Below are positions 8,927 to 17,101 of a stretch of 64,000 nucleotides of DNA, piece by piece (the stretch's first letter is position 1; every line of letters begins with the position of its first letter). This DNA comes from Ponticaulis koreensis DSM 19734 (GTDB lineage: Bacteria > Pseudomonadota > Alphaproteobacteria > Caulobacterales > Hyphomonadaceae). Made by a program: the position numbers and the translations under genes. The notes below the pieces were generated by a model that saw only the letters and a list, made by a program, of their open reading frames with translations, made no database searches and was not told the origin of the DNA. The DNA lies in contig NZ_ATVJ01000001.1 of NCBI RefSeq assembly GCF_000420665.1, positions 1,550,001 to 1,614,000 on the forward strand. Reading direction: 5' to 3'.

Positions 8927-9472
8927 ATGGCCGAATTCATCTTTGAACGATACAATTACTGGGCAATCATCATCCTGATGATGGTTGGTCTGTATGTGAC
9001 CTTCCAGGCTGGAAACATGATCAAGCGCCTGATTGGCCTGTCCGTGTTCCAGACATCCGTTTTCCTGTTTTACATCACGCTGGGTAAGATCAATGGCGGT
9101 TCTGCGCCGATCCTGTTCGGCCGTGATTACCCGAAAGATTATGGCGATGATCACGGCGGTGGTCATGGCGCTGATGCGGCTCATGGTGCAGGCTATGGAG
9201 CAGCCTCAGGTGTGGACGAACTTGGACGCCCGTTTATCGACGGCATTATTGATCCGAACCATATCGGCGGCCAGCCTTTGCAGGAAGTGTACTCAAATCC
9301 GCTTCCTCACGTTCTGATCCTGACCGCGATTGTTGTGGGTGTTGCGACGCTGGCTGTTGGCCTCGCGATCGTTGTCCGCATCCGCGAATCTTACGGCACG
9401 ATTGAAATGGACGAAGTTCGTGAAGCGGACATCCAACATGCTGAAACTGAATCTTCTGCGGAGACTGCCTAA
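8927..9472 (+). CDS. mrpC: Na+/H+ antiporter subunit C (MrpC/NuoK-like) with histidine-rich insert
   Basis: 181 residues; most MrpC proteins are about 110-130. Three NuoK-like helices are present: GLYVTFQAGNMIKRLIGLSV, then a VFLFYITLGKINGG helix, then HVLILTAIVVGVATLAVGLA. Between the second and third lies an insert of about 55 residues (roughly 65-120) rich in His, Gly and Asp. The final 25 residues are acidic. MrpC corresponds to NuoK/MbhG and lines the ion-translocation path. The insert is discussed under findings. Confidence 0.92.
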   Translation: MAEFIFERYNYWAIIILMMVGLYVTFQAGNMIKRLIGLSVFQTSVFLFYITLGKINGGSAPILFGRDYPKDYGDDHGGGHGADAAHGAGYGAASGVDELGRPFIDGIIDPNHIGGQPLQEVYSNPLPHVLILTAIVVGVATLAVGLAIVVRIRESYGTIEMDEVREADIQHAETESSAETA

Positions 9473-9475
9473 GCC

Positions 9476-10999
9476 ATGCTTATAGATGTTCTTTCTCTGC
9501 TGCCTGAAAGCTGGGTCCGACATTTGCCGGTGCTGGTCGTGCTGGGGCCTATGCTCCTGTCACCGATCTGCGCAGCGATGCCGAAATGGCGTATTGCCTG
9601 GGCGCTCGCTCTGTTTGGCATCATTACGTCTTCAGTCTTCGCGTTCGCGCTTCTGCAGGATGTAATGGCGCATGGCCGTGTCTCGTATGCGCTGGGTGGC
9701 TGGGCGCCGCCTCTGGGTATTGAGTTTGCGGCAGACATGCTGAATGCGCCGGTTCTGGTTCTGGTTTCTGTGATCGGTGTTCTGGCGACAATCTTCGCGA
9801 TGCCGACCATTGTTCAGGATATTAACGAGGAAAAGCGTTCGCTCTTCCTGTCTGCGTATCTTCTCTGCTTTGCGGGCCTTATGGGCGTTGCAATCACAGG
9901 CGATGCGTTCAACCTGTTCGTCTTCCTCGAGATTTCTTCCATCTCGACTTATGTTCTGGTGGCAATCGGTGGGTCTCGTGACCGCCGCGCCTTCACAGCG
10001 GCGTACAACTATCTGATCATGGGCTCGCTCGGCGCGACCTTCTACGTGATCGGTATTGGGTTCCTCTATGCTGCGACCGGTACGCTGAACATGGCGGACA
10101 TGGCGTCCCGTATTCCGGAAGTTGCCGACAGCAAGACAATCCATGCAGGCTTTGCCTTCATCGTGGCCGGTCTTGCGCTGAAAGCGGCGATGTTCCCGCT
10201 GCACCAATGGCTGCCAAACGCTTACACTTACTCTCCGAGCTTCGTGACGGTGTTCCTGTCAGCGACGGCAACCAAGGTCGCGTTCTACGCACTTGTGCGT
10301 CTGCTCTTCTCTGTCTTCTCGCCAGAGCTTGAGTTCCAGCAGGTCGTCTTCACCTGGGTGCTTGCGCCTATGGCGGCTGTCGCGGCGATTGCGTGTTCCT
10401 TCCAGGCAGTGTTCCAGACGAATATCAAGCGCATGCTGGCATATTCTTCTGTTGCTCAGGTCGGCTATATGCTGATGGGCTTGTCGCTCGCCAGCGCTGC
10501 AGGCCTTTCGGCCAGCATGTTCCACATGATCAACCACGCACTCATGAAGGGCGCGCTCTTCATGGCGGTTGCGGGTGTGGTCATGAGCCTTGGCTCTTCG
10601 CAGTTGAAGGACTTTGCAGGCGTTGCCCGTAAAGCACCGTGGACAGCGACTGCGCTCGGCATTTCCGCGCTCAGCCTTGTCGGTGTTCCGCTGACGGCAG
10701 GTTTCCTCTCCAAGGTTGCTCTGTTCCAGGCGGCCCTGATGCAGGACTGGTGGTGGGCGGTTGTCGTTCTGGCGATCAGCTCCGTTCTCGCGGTTCTTTA
10801 TGTCGGTCGCATGCTTGAGACGGTCTTCTTCAAAACACCTGGTCCAGCACAGCTGCAGGTGAAGGAAGCTCCGCTTATGCTGCTTATTCCGCTCTGGGTG
10901 CTTGCGCTCGGAAGTATCTATTTCGGCCTTGATGCGTCCTTTATTACGTCACTGACGGATGGCGCGGCCAATGTTGCATTCTCCGGAGGTCAGCCATGA
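9476..10999 (+). CDS. mrpD: antiporter-like subunit D, first copy (MrpD/NuoN/MbhH family)
   Basis: 507 residues, about 14 membrane helices. Key ion-path residues of this family are visible: Glu152 in LFVFLEISSI (TM5), Lys236 in LALKAAMFPLHQWLP (TM7), His243, and Lys267 in SATATKVAFY (TM8). It is a proton/ion-translocating subunit of an Mrp-type complex in the inner membrane. It overlaps the following D-type gene by 4 bp. The MIKRMLAYSSVAQVG-like motif (NIKRMLAYSSVAQVGYML) confirms the family. Confidence 0.95.
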   Translation: MLIDVLSLLPESWVRHLPVLVVLGPMLLSPICAAMPKWRIAWALALFGIITSSVFAFALLQDVMAHGRVSYALGGWAPPLGIEFAADMLNAPVLVLVSVIGVLATIFAMPTIVQDINEEKRSLFLSAYLLCFAGLMGVAITGDAFNLFVFLEISSISTYVLVAIGGSRDRRAFTAAYNYLIMGSLGATFYVIGIGFLYAATGTLNMADMASRIPEVADSKTIHAGFAFIVAGLALKAAMFPLHQWLPNAYTYSPSFVTVFLSATATKVAFYALVRLLFSVFSPELEFQQVVFTWVLAPMAAVAAIACSFQAVFQTNIKRMLAYSSVAQVGYMLMGLSLASAAGLSASMFHMINHALMKGALFMAVAGVVMSLGSSQLKDFAGVARKAPWTATALGISALSLVGVPLTAGFLSKVALFQAALMQDWWWAVVVLAISSVLAVLYVGRMLETVFFKTPGPAQLQVKEAPLMLLIPLWVLALGSIYFGLDASFITSLTDGAANVAFSGGQP

Positions 11000-12474
11000 G
11001 CAATGAGCTTCTGATTTCCCTTATCCTGCTTATTCCGCTGCTGGTTGCCGGCGCGGTTCTGGCGCTTAACAGCATTCCGGATGTTCGCGAAGCCGCGACT
11101 TTGGTTGGTGCGGGCGCGCTCTTCATCCTGTGTACGGTTCTCGCGATCCGGACAGGTTCGGGGCAGGAAATCGCTCTGGAATCGCCGGACATTGCGCTCG
11201 GCCTGACCTTTGCGTTCAAGCTGGAACCGCTGGGAGCCATGTTCGCCATGATTGCGAGTGGCCTCTGGATCCTGAACTCGCTCTATTCCATCGGCTATAT
11301 GCGTGGAAGCCGCGAACGTAACCAGACGCGCTTCTATGTCTGCTTCGGTCTCGCACTCTTTGGCGCGATGGGCGTTGCGATGGCGGGTAACCTCTTCACA
11401 CTGTTTGTGTTCTATGAGGTCCTGACGCTTTCGACCTATCCGCTCGTTGCCCATAAAGGCGATGAGAATGCCCGCCGCGGCGCGCGTATCTATCTTCTGA
11501 CACTTCTCGGAACGTCCATCGGCTTCCTGCTCATGGCGGTTGTCTGGACGTTTGCGATTGCCGGTAACCTCGACTTTGTCGAAGGCGGCCTGCTCGCTGG
11601 TAAGGTTGGTCCGGCGCTTGGTAGCGTTCTGCTTCTGCTCTTCGCATTCGGTGTTGGTAAAGCCGCGCTCATGCCATTCCACTTCTGGCTTCCAAACGCG
11701 ATGGTCGCGCCGACGCCTGTGTCTGCGCTGCTCCACGCGGTGGCTGTTGTGAAGGCGGGTGTGTTCACCATCCTCAAAGTCTCGGTCTATATCTTCGGCC
11801 TTGATCTTCTCTCCGCTCTTCCGGGCACAGAGATTGTCATGTGGGTTGGCTGTTTCACGATTGTCGTCGCATCGCTCATCGCGCTGACGAAAGACAATCT
11901 GAAGGCACGACTGGCTTATTCCACCGTCTCACAGCTCTCCTATGTGACCGTCGGTGCGATGCTGGCGAACACAGCCGGTGCGTCAGGTGCTGCGCTCCAG
12001 ATTGCAATGCACGCTATGGCAAAGATCACGCTCTTCATGTGTGCGGGTGCGATTTACGTCGCCACCGGCAAAACAGAGATCAGCCAGATGCGCGGTCTTG
12101 GCCGTCGTATGCCGATTGTCTTTACCTGCTTCCTGATCGCATCGCTCTCCATCATTGGCGTTCCGCCGCTTGGTGGTAGCTGGGCGAAGTATGAGCTGAT
12201 GCAGGGCGCAGTCGATGCCGACCATATCTATGTGGTTTACGTGCTGATTGCCTCAACGCTTCTGAATGTTGCCTATCTTCTGCCGATTGCTCTGCTTGGC
12301 CTTATGCCGCCAAACGCAGACACGCTGGAAGTTGCCGGCTTCAAACGTCCGGGCGGTGCGCCATTCCTGACGGTTCTGCCGCTGGCGATTACCGCAACCG
12401 GCTGTTTCGTTCTCTTCTTCGGAGTTGATGTGATCTCCGACTTCATTTCACCAGTGTTTGGAGCGCGCCCATGA
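10996..12474 (+). CDS. antiporter-like subunit D, second copy (MrpD/NuoM-like)
   Basis: 492 residues, about 14 membrane helices. Glu141 in LFVFYEVLTL, Lys222 in GVGKAALMPFHFWLP, His229, His247 and Lys253 in HAVAVVKAG are the conserved ion-path residues, and KDNLKARLAYSTVSQLSY follows. The SALLHAVAVVKAGVF motif is closer to the NuoM/MrpD type than the first copy. It is the second of three large antiporter-like subunits in the operon and overlaps the small membrane gene downstream by 4 bp. Confidence 0.95.
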   Translation: MSNELLISLILLIPLLVAGAVLALNSIPDVREAATLVGAGALFILCTVLAIRTGSGQEIALESPDIALGLTFAFKLEPLGAMFAMIASGLWILNSLYSIGYMRGSRERNQTRFYVCFGLALFGAMGVAMAGNLFTLFVFYEVLTLSTYPLVAHKGDENARRGARIYLLTLLGTSIGFLLMAVVWTFAIAGNLDFVEGGLLAGKVGPALGSVLLLLFAFGVGKAALMPFHFWLPNAMVAPTPVSALLHAVAVVKAGVFTILKVSVYIFGLDLLSALPGTEIVMWVGCFTIVVASLIALTKDNLKARLAYSTVSQLSYVTVGAMLANTAGASGAALQIAMHAMAKITLFMCAGAIYVATGKTEISQMRGLGRRMPIVFTCFLIASLSIIGVPPLGGSWAKYELMQGAVDADHIYVVYVLIASTLLNVAYLLPIALLGLMPPNADTLEVAGFKRPGGAPFLTVLPLAITATGCFVLFFGVDVISDFISPVFGARP

Positions 12475-12794
12475 GCGAGATAACGCCTGAAGAACACACG
12501 CAGGACACGCGTCCTGCAAAGCATTCGGGGGAGCGCTATTTCGGATGGACGAGCCATCCGAAAGCGGGTCTCTACACATTCATTTTCGTGGGTGTTCTGG
12601 CCGCAGGGCTGGCGCTGGCAGACTTCTTTGTCCACCGCCATGAATACATCCACCTGGCCGAGTTCAAAATGTTCTACGCGCTGTTCGGCTTTGCAGCCTT
12701 TGGCGGCGTGGTTCTGAGCGGCTGGCCGCTGCGCAAGCTGCTGGGACGTCCGGAAAACTATTACGAGCCGGAAGAGGAGACCGACAATGGGTGA
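12471..12794 (+). CDS. small two-helix membrane protein of the mrp operon
   Basis: 107 residues: a 30-residue hydrophilic N-terminus, two membrane helices (about 33-52 and 65-85), and an acidic C-terminus ending in EPEEETDNG. It overlaps the D-type genes on both sides, by 4 bp and 8 bp. Its place between two large antiporter subunits suggests an accessory or assembly subunit of the complex; that is inference from position. No family recognised. Confidence 0.75.
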   Translation: MSEITPEEHTQDTRPAKHSGERYFGWTSHPKAGLYTFIFVGVLAAGLALADFFVHRHEYIHLAEFKMFYALFGFAAFGGVVLSGWPLRKLLGRPENYYEPEEETDNG

Positions 12795-14574
12795 TACATT
12801 GATGTCTCTGCTGTCTCATACAAATCCGGGGTTCATCGTAATCCTGGCTGGTATGCTGGCTTACGTTATCCGCGGTGAGATCCCGCGTGCTGTTGTTACC
12901 ATTGGTGGTCCGCTTCTCGGCCTTGCTGCTCTTGTGCTTCACAGCGCGCTGAGCGAGCCGCTGGCGACGCTGAACATGATGGATATGACCTTCGTCCTGT
13001 ATCAGGTCGAACGGGTCTCTATCGTCTTTGGTCTGGCTTTCCTGATCGCGGCGACGGTGAACTCCATCTTTGCGCTCCATAATAAGGATCCTTTGCAGGA
13101 TTCTATGGCGCTGATTTACGCCGGTGCTGCGATTGCCGCTACGTTTGCTGGCGACCTGATCACCGTGTTTGTGTTCTGGGAGCTCACGGCCGTTTCGTCC
13201 GTCTTCCTGATCCTCAAATCCGGTACGCCTGAAGCCTATAAGGCGAGCATGCGCTATCTGGGTATTCAGATCCTGTCAGGTGTTCTTCTGCTCATGGGCG
13301 CGACCTTCATCATGGGTGAGTTCGGCACGCTCGAATTCGATGCATTTATCTCTGAAGGTGAAGGCCTCAGCCTGCAGGATGATCCGGGTGCGATCTTCCT
13401 CTTTGTTGCGCTGGGTATCAAAGCGGCATTCCCGCTTCTGCATAACTGGTTGCAGGACAGCTATTCCAAAGCGACCCATACGGGCTCTGTGGTCTTGTCT
13501 GCCTTCACGACCAAGCTTGCAGTTTATGCGCTCTGGCGTTTCTTCCCGGGCGAAGACTCACTGATCTGGATCGGTGCGATCATGACCGTCTTCCCGGTCT
13601 TCTTTGCCGTGATCGAGAATGATCTGCGTAAGGTTCTGGCTTACTCATTGAACAACCAGGTCGGTTTCATGGTCTGTGCGATCGGTATTGGTACGCCGCT
13701 CGCGCTGAACGGCGCAGCTGCGCACGCCTTCGCGCACATCATCTATAAGGGCCTTCTCTTCATGAGCATGGGCGCTGTGATGTATCGCGTGGGCACGACC
13801 AAGGCGACCGAGCTTGGCGGGCTTTACCGCACAATGCCGTTTACAGCGATCTTCTGTATCATTGGTGCGGCGTCGATCTCTGCCTTCCCGCTCTTCTCAG
13901 GCTTTGTTGCAAAGTCTCTGACCATGAGCGCCGTTGGCTATGAGCATATGACGATCATCTGGATGATGCTGCTGTTCGCGTCTGCGGGCGTTCTGGAGCA
14001 CTCCGGCATCAAGATCCCGTTCTTTGCCTTCTTCGCGCACGATAGTGGCAAGCGACCGAAAGAGGCGCCGTTCAACATGCTGCTCGCTATGGGCATCGCA
14101 TCCTTCTTCTGTATCTGGATCGGCTTCCCGTTCCTTGGCGGTACAGAGTTCCTTTACGGCCTGCTGCCGTATCGGGATGAGGCGATGGTGTATCTGGAGC
14201 AAAGCCTCTGGACCACGGACCACGTTCTCACACAGATGCAGCTGCTAGTGTTCGCGGCGCTTGCCTTCATCGTACTGAACCGTGTGAAGCTTTACCCGCC
14301 AGAGAAGCGCGGCGTCGTACTCGATTTCGATTGGGTTTATCGCCGTCCGCTCTATCACGCGCTCGTCTGGACAGGTGCGGTATGGAGCAAAGCTGGTCCG
14401 GCAATGACAGGCGCTGCGCTGCGTCTCTCCCGCCGCGTTTACAACCGTATCGAAGCGACCTTCAGCCCGCAGGGTGAGCTGAGCCGCGGCCCGCTATCTG
14501 CTGGCATGGCGATCTGGACAAGTATTGTCCTTGCCATTGTCATGGTTCTGGCGCTCATCGTCGGTCCGCACTGA
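12787..14574 (+). CDS. antiporter-like subunit D, third copy (NuoL/MrpA N-terminal-like)
   Basis: 595 residues, the longest of the three. Glu132 in VFVFWELTAVSS, Lys212 in LGIKAAFPLLHNWLQ, His219 and Lys243 in AFTTKLAVY are the conserved ion-path residues, and the motif NDLRKVLAYSLNNQVGFM is present. The long C-terminus with extra helices resembles the NuoL/MrpA-type antiporter module. With the separate DUF4040 gene upstream it may replace the missing full-length MrpA; that is inference. It ends the operon just before a terminator. Confidence 0.93.
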   Translation: MGDTLMSLLSHTNPGFIVILAGMLAYVIRGEIPRAVVTIGGPLLGLAALVLHSALSEPLATLNMMDMTFVLYQVERVSIVFGLAFLIAATVNSIFALHNKDPLQDSMALIYAGAAIAATFAGDLITVFVFWELTAVSSVFLILKSGTPEAYKASMRYLGIQILSGVLLLMGATFIMGEFGTLEFDAFISEGEGLSLQDDPGAIFLFVALGIKAAFPLLHNWLQDSYSKATHTGSVVLSAFTTKLAVYALWRFFPGEDSLIWIGAIMTVFPVFFAVIENDLRKVLAYSLNNQVGFMVCAIGIGTPLALNGAAAHAFAHIIYKGLLFMSMGAVMYRVGTTKATELGGLYRTMPFTAIFCIIGAASISAFPLFSGFVAKSLTMSAVGYEHMTIIWMMLLFASAGVLEHSGIKIPFFAFFAHDSGKRPKEAPFNMLLAMGIASFFCIWIGFPFLGGTEFLYGLLPYRDEAMVYLEQSLWTTDHVLTQMQLLVFAALAFIVLNRVKLYPPEKRGVVLDFDWVYRRPLYHALVWTGAVWSKAGPAMTGAALRLSRRVYNRIEATFSPQGELSRGPLSAGMAIWTSIVLAIVMVLALIVGPH

Positions 14575-14600
14575 TCGCTGAATAATCGTTGTATTTTGCG

Positions 14601-14628
14601 AAAGGCCGCCTTTGGGCGGCCTTTTTGC
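14601..14628 (+). terminator. terminator of the mrp operon
   Basis: Stem AAAGGCCGCC / GGGCGGCCTTT with a TTT loop, continuing into TTTTT. It lies 27 bp after the last mrp stop codon. Confidence 0.9.
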
Positions 14629-15024
14629 TGCAATGCCAGATAAACCTCCGGCTAAAGCGGGTCTTACGCCCATTGTGCGCGCGCGACCATGTTGTAAATG
14701 CTGAGAAATGCAGGAGCCGCCTGCGTTTTGCCGCGTGTTGCATAGCAAAAATAGGTCATGCCAAATGGATAGCGGTTATATCGTTTTGGAATATCAAGTT
14801 GTGAAAAACGATATATATTGCATACTATAAGTATTCATTCACCTTCCGCGGTTGTGCGGTGCAATGAAGCGCTAAATGTTCCTTGAATAGAGGCCTTATG
14901 TATAATAATTGGGCCTATCGTAATGTTTAATCTTGATTTCAAATCTGTTTCGACAATTATACTCTGCTACAAACAAAGCTAAAAAGCATAAAACAGACCC
15001 CATAAGGGGCTCGGGGAGGCTACA
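14629..15024. promoter_or_regulatory. AT-rich control region upstream of mucR with an 11-bp inverted repeat
   Basis: A 396-bp gap without a convincing gene. The second half is clearly AT-rich compared with its neighbours. A perfect inverted repeat, TATATCGTTTT (14777-14787) and AAAACGATATA (14805-14815), has a 17-nt spacer. MucR/Ros proteins bind AT-rich DNA and commonly repress their own genes, so autoregulation here is plausible inference. A short leader with GGGGAGG lies directly before the mucR ATG. Confidence 0.5.
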
Positions 15025-15453
15025 ATGACGTCAACTCTAAGCCATGACTTAGATTCTGACATGCATGCGCAGATTATTCAGATGACCTCTGATGTCGTCG
15101 CTGCATATGTGAGTAACAATCCAGTACAAGCCAATGATCTGCCGAATGTAATCGAGCGGGTTCATGCGACTATTCGCGATCTGTCTTCAGTGACACCTAG
15201 CGAGGCGCCGAAAGAAGTCACGCCGGCTGTGTCGGTGCGAAAATCCATCACGCCGGACTATCTGGTTTGTCTGGAAGATGGTAAGCGCTTCAAATCACTG
15301 AAACGCCACCTGCGTTCCAAATACAACCTGTCTCCGGAAGAGTATCGTGAGAAGTGGGGCCTGCCTGCAGATTACCCGATGGTTGCGCCAAACTACGCAA
15401 AGCAGCGCTCGGAACTCGCAAAGAAAATGGGTCTTGGGCAAACTAAAGGCTAA
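15025..15453 (+). CDS. MucR/Ros family transcriptional regulator
   Basis: 142 residues. The C-terminal half is a clear MucR domain: DYLVCLEDGKRFKSLKRHL, then SPEEYREKWGLPADYPMVAP. MucR proteins are H-NS-like AT-rich DNA binders that control cell cycle, surface and virulence genes in alphaproteobacteria. Of the four Ros zinc ligands only Cys82 and His95 are clearly kept; the second Cys is Asp85 and the last His position holds Lys99/Tyr100. Loss of ligands is known in some MucR members that fold without zinc. Monocistronic, behind a long AT-rich region. Confidence 0.93.
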   Translation: MTSTLSHDLDSDMHAQIIQMTSDVVAAYVSNNPVQANDLPNVIERVHATIRDLSSVTPSEAPKEVTPAVSVRKSITPDYLVCLEDGKRFKSLKRHLRSKYNLSPEEYREKWGLPADYPMVAPNYAKQRSELAKKMGLGQTKG

Positions 15454-15592
15454 TATAGAGACAATAGTTGCTTATCGTTTCGCTTTCGAAACAAGAAAAC
15501 ACAAGAAAAAGTGAATAAAGGTTGAATTAAGGCTTGGCGGGTGATTCGAATTAACCGATGTTAACTATATCGGTAAAACACACGAGCAAGTT

Positions 15593-16108
15593 ATGGATCA
15601 GAGACTTAAGCAGGTTCTATCTTCAGACCAGGCAAAGCTTCTTAAGTACTGGTCGACGTATTGCCGACCAGACCGGCTGCCAACACGTGCAGAACTCGGC
15701 CCTGCTGGCATGCGGAACTATCTGAAGCATGTATCTATTCTGGAATATCAGTTAGATGACGACTTCAAGTTCAGACTGACCGGCGAAGGACTTAAAGAAG
15801 TACTTGGATACGAAGTGCGTGGTCGCATGGTGTCCGACGAATGTGGAGGCGATCTTCCGTGGGATGGCGCATTGAGACGCTGCCGCGCGACCCGTTCGCC
15901 TGTATTCGGTGTGACGCCAGTTGGCCACCGCCGCGCGCACCACTGGATGCGACTTCCTCTGGAGCCTGTCGCAGATGGGCGTCAGCAGATCCTGTGTTTT
16001 GACCGAATTCAGTTCGATGAAAAAGGTGAAGGTGTGCTTCGCGAAGTTATGGTGGTGACAGCCGATATGGTGCGTTCCCCCATGGCCGTCCACGAAAGCG
16101 TCCTCTGA
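15593..16108 (+). CDS. PAS domain-containing protein (PAS_5 type)
   Basis: 171 residues. The order YWSTYCRPDRLPTRAELGPAG, then HVSILEYQ, then FRLTGEGLKEVLGYEVRGR fits the alphaproteobacterial PAS_5 family, single-domain PAS proteins without an output domain. The ligand and partner are unknown. It lies between the regulator mucR and the DnaA-like gene and is followed by its own terminator. Confidence 0.8.
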   Translation: MDQRLKQVLSSDQAKLLKYWSTYCRPDRLPTRAELGPAGMRNYLKHVSILEYQLDDDFKFRLTGEGLKEVLGYEVRGRMVSDECGGDLPWDGALRRCRATRSPVFGVTPVGHRRAHHWMRLPLEPVADGRQQILCFDRIQFDEKGEGVLREVMVVTADMVRSPMAVHESVL

Positions 16109-16138
16109 CAACGACCCGACGGATCATGATTTATTCTG

Positions 16139-16168
16139 ACACCCTTTCCTGTTGAGGAGAGGGTGTTT
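16139..16168 (+). terminator. rho-independent terminator
   Basis: Stem ACACCCT ... AGGGTGT with an inner CC/GG pair and a short loop, followed by TTTTC. It ends the PAS gene transcript. Confidence 0.65.
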
Positions 16169-16267
16169 TCATATGGACTCATGATACAGAAAAGGAATAT
16201 AATCCTACTTTAGAGAATGGGGCTTAGAGTGTGGTCATCACTCTGAACCTATAAAAAATGGTGGGAT

Positions 16268-16669
16268 ATGACTTCTGAACTATCGAACACAGCGCGGATG
16301 ATAACTGGCCTTGTCGCCAGCGTAACGGGGCTGACCCCTGATGAGCTTTTATTGGAAACACGCGGGGTGACGTCTGTTGCGCGCGCAAGGCAGGTGGCCA
16401 TGTATCTGGCGCATACATGCTGCTCGCTATCGCTCGCTCAGGTGGGAGAGATATTTGGCCGTGATAAATCGACCGTCGCCCACGCCGTCCACCAGATAGA
16501 AGACTTACGCGACGAGCTTGAGTTTGATGACTGGCTCAGCGATCTGGAGGGCGCATTGCGCGCTGTAACCGGCCTGTCCCCGCGGACGGGGCGTGTTCTG
16601 CGCGGTATGTGGCAGTCGAGCGCTATTCAGTCTGCGCGCGGGCAAGGTTCTGGATACGCCCAAGCATAG
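16268..16669 (+). CDS. DnaA domain IV-like helix-turn-helix protein
   Basis: 133 residues with no AAA+ domain. Residues 36-80 match the DNA-binding domain IV of DnaA: R..RQVAMYLAH near 39-49, then VGEIFGRDKSTVAHAVHQIE at 59-78, including the DnaA signature residues Arg65, Asp66, Ser68, Thr69, Val70 and His72. It should therefore bind DnaA-box-like DNA but cannot act as an initiator by itself. The 3' end overlaps the opposite-strand sufE gene by 47 bp. Confidence 0.85.
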   Translation: MTSELSNTARMITGLVASVTGLTPDELLLETRGVTSVARARQVAMYLAHTCCSLSLAQVGEIFGRDKSTVAHAVHQIEDLRDELEFDDWLSDLEGALRAVTGLSPRTGRVLRGMWQSSAIQSARGQGSGYAQA

Positions 16670-17042
16670 ACCGTAGACCATTGGCGCGCTGCGCACTTAG
16701 CGCTTCATCGAGGCCGATTTCGGAAAAGAAGGCTGGCGCGTCGAACTCAAGAATTTCAGAGCCCGGTTGATTGTTGAACAGCTCAGCCAGAAGCGCGATC
16801 AGGCCGGACACCAGAATGGCGTCGGATCCTGCGCGGAAGCTTACAAGGCTGCCTGAACCCTCTTCAGGGACAATCCAGACCTGACTGGCACAGCCTGGAA
16901 CCTTATAGACATCCTGCATATCGTCTGCGGACATAGCCGGCAGGGATTTGCCAAGATCGATAATATGTTCATAGCGCGCTTCCCAATCGTCGAGGAAGGC
17001 GAAGGTGTCACGGATTTCGTCTGCTTGTGTCTGTACGCTCAT
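16623..17042 (-). CDS. sufE: SufE family sulfur acceptor protein
   Basis: 139 residues, the normal SufE size. The acceptor cysteine is Cys51 in KVPGCASQVW, followed by the SufE core SDAILVSGLIALLAELFN. SufE takes persulfide sulfur from SufS for Fe-S cluster assembly in the cytoplasm. No suf operon is next to it. The C-terminus overlaps the converging DnaA-like gene by 47 bp. Confidence 0.93.
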   Translation of the reverse strand: MSVQTQADEIRDTFAFLDDWEARYEHIIDLGKSLPAMSADDMQDVYKVPGCASQVWIVPEEGSGSLVSFRAGSDAILVSGLIALLAELFNNQPGSEILEFDAPAFFSEIGLDEALSAQRANGLRSMLGRIQNLARAQTE

Positions 17043-17101
17043 AGCTCGCCAGATGGGCTATTCCGCCGCAAAAGGAAAGGGGGCGGCGGAGAAAAACCGT
17101 C

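Noticed and set aside
8342-9184. 280-residue open frame on the minus strand
   Set aside because: It covers mrpB and mrpC in antisense; the protein is rich in His, Asn and Arg without a fold. Shadow of the mrp genes.
15551-15564. TTAA-N6-TTAA upstream of the PAS gene
   Set aside because: CtrA boxes need a 7-base spacer; here it is six, and the stretch is AT-rich, so a chance match is likely.
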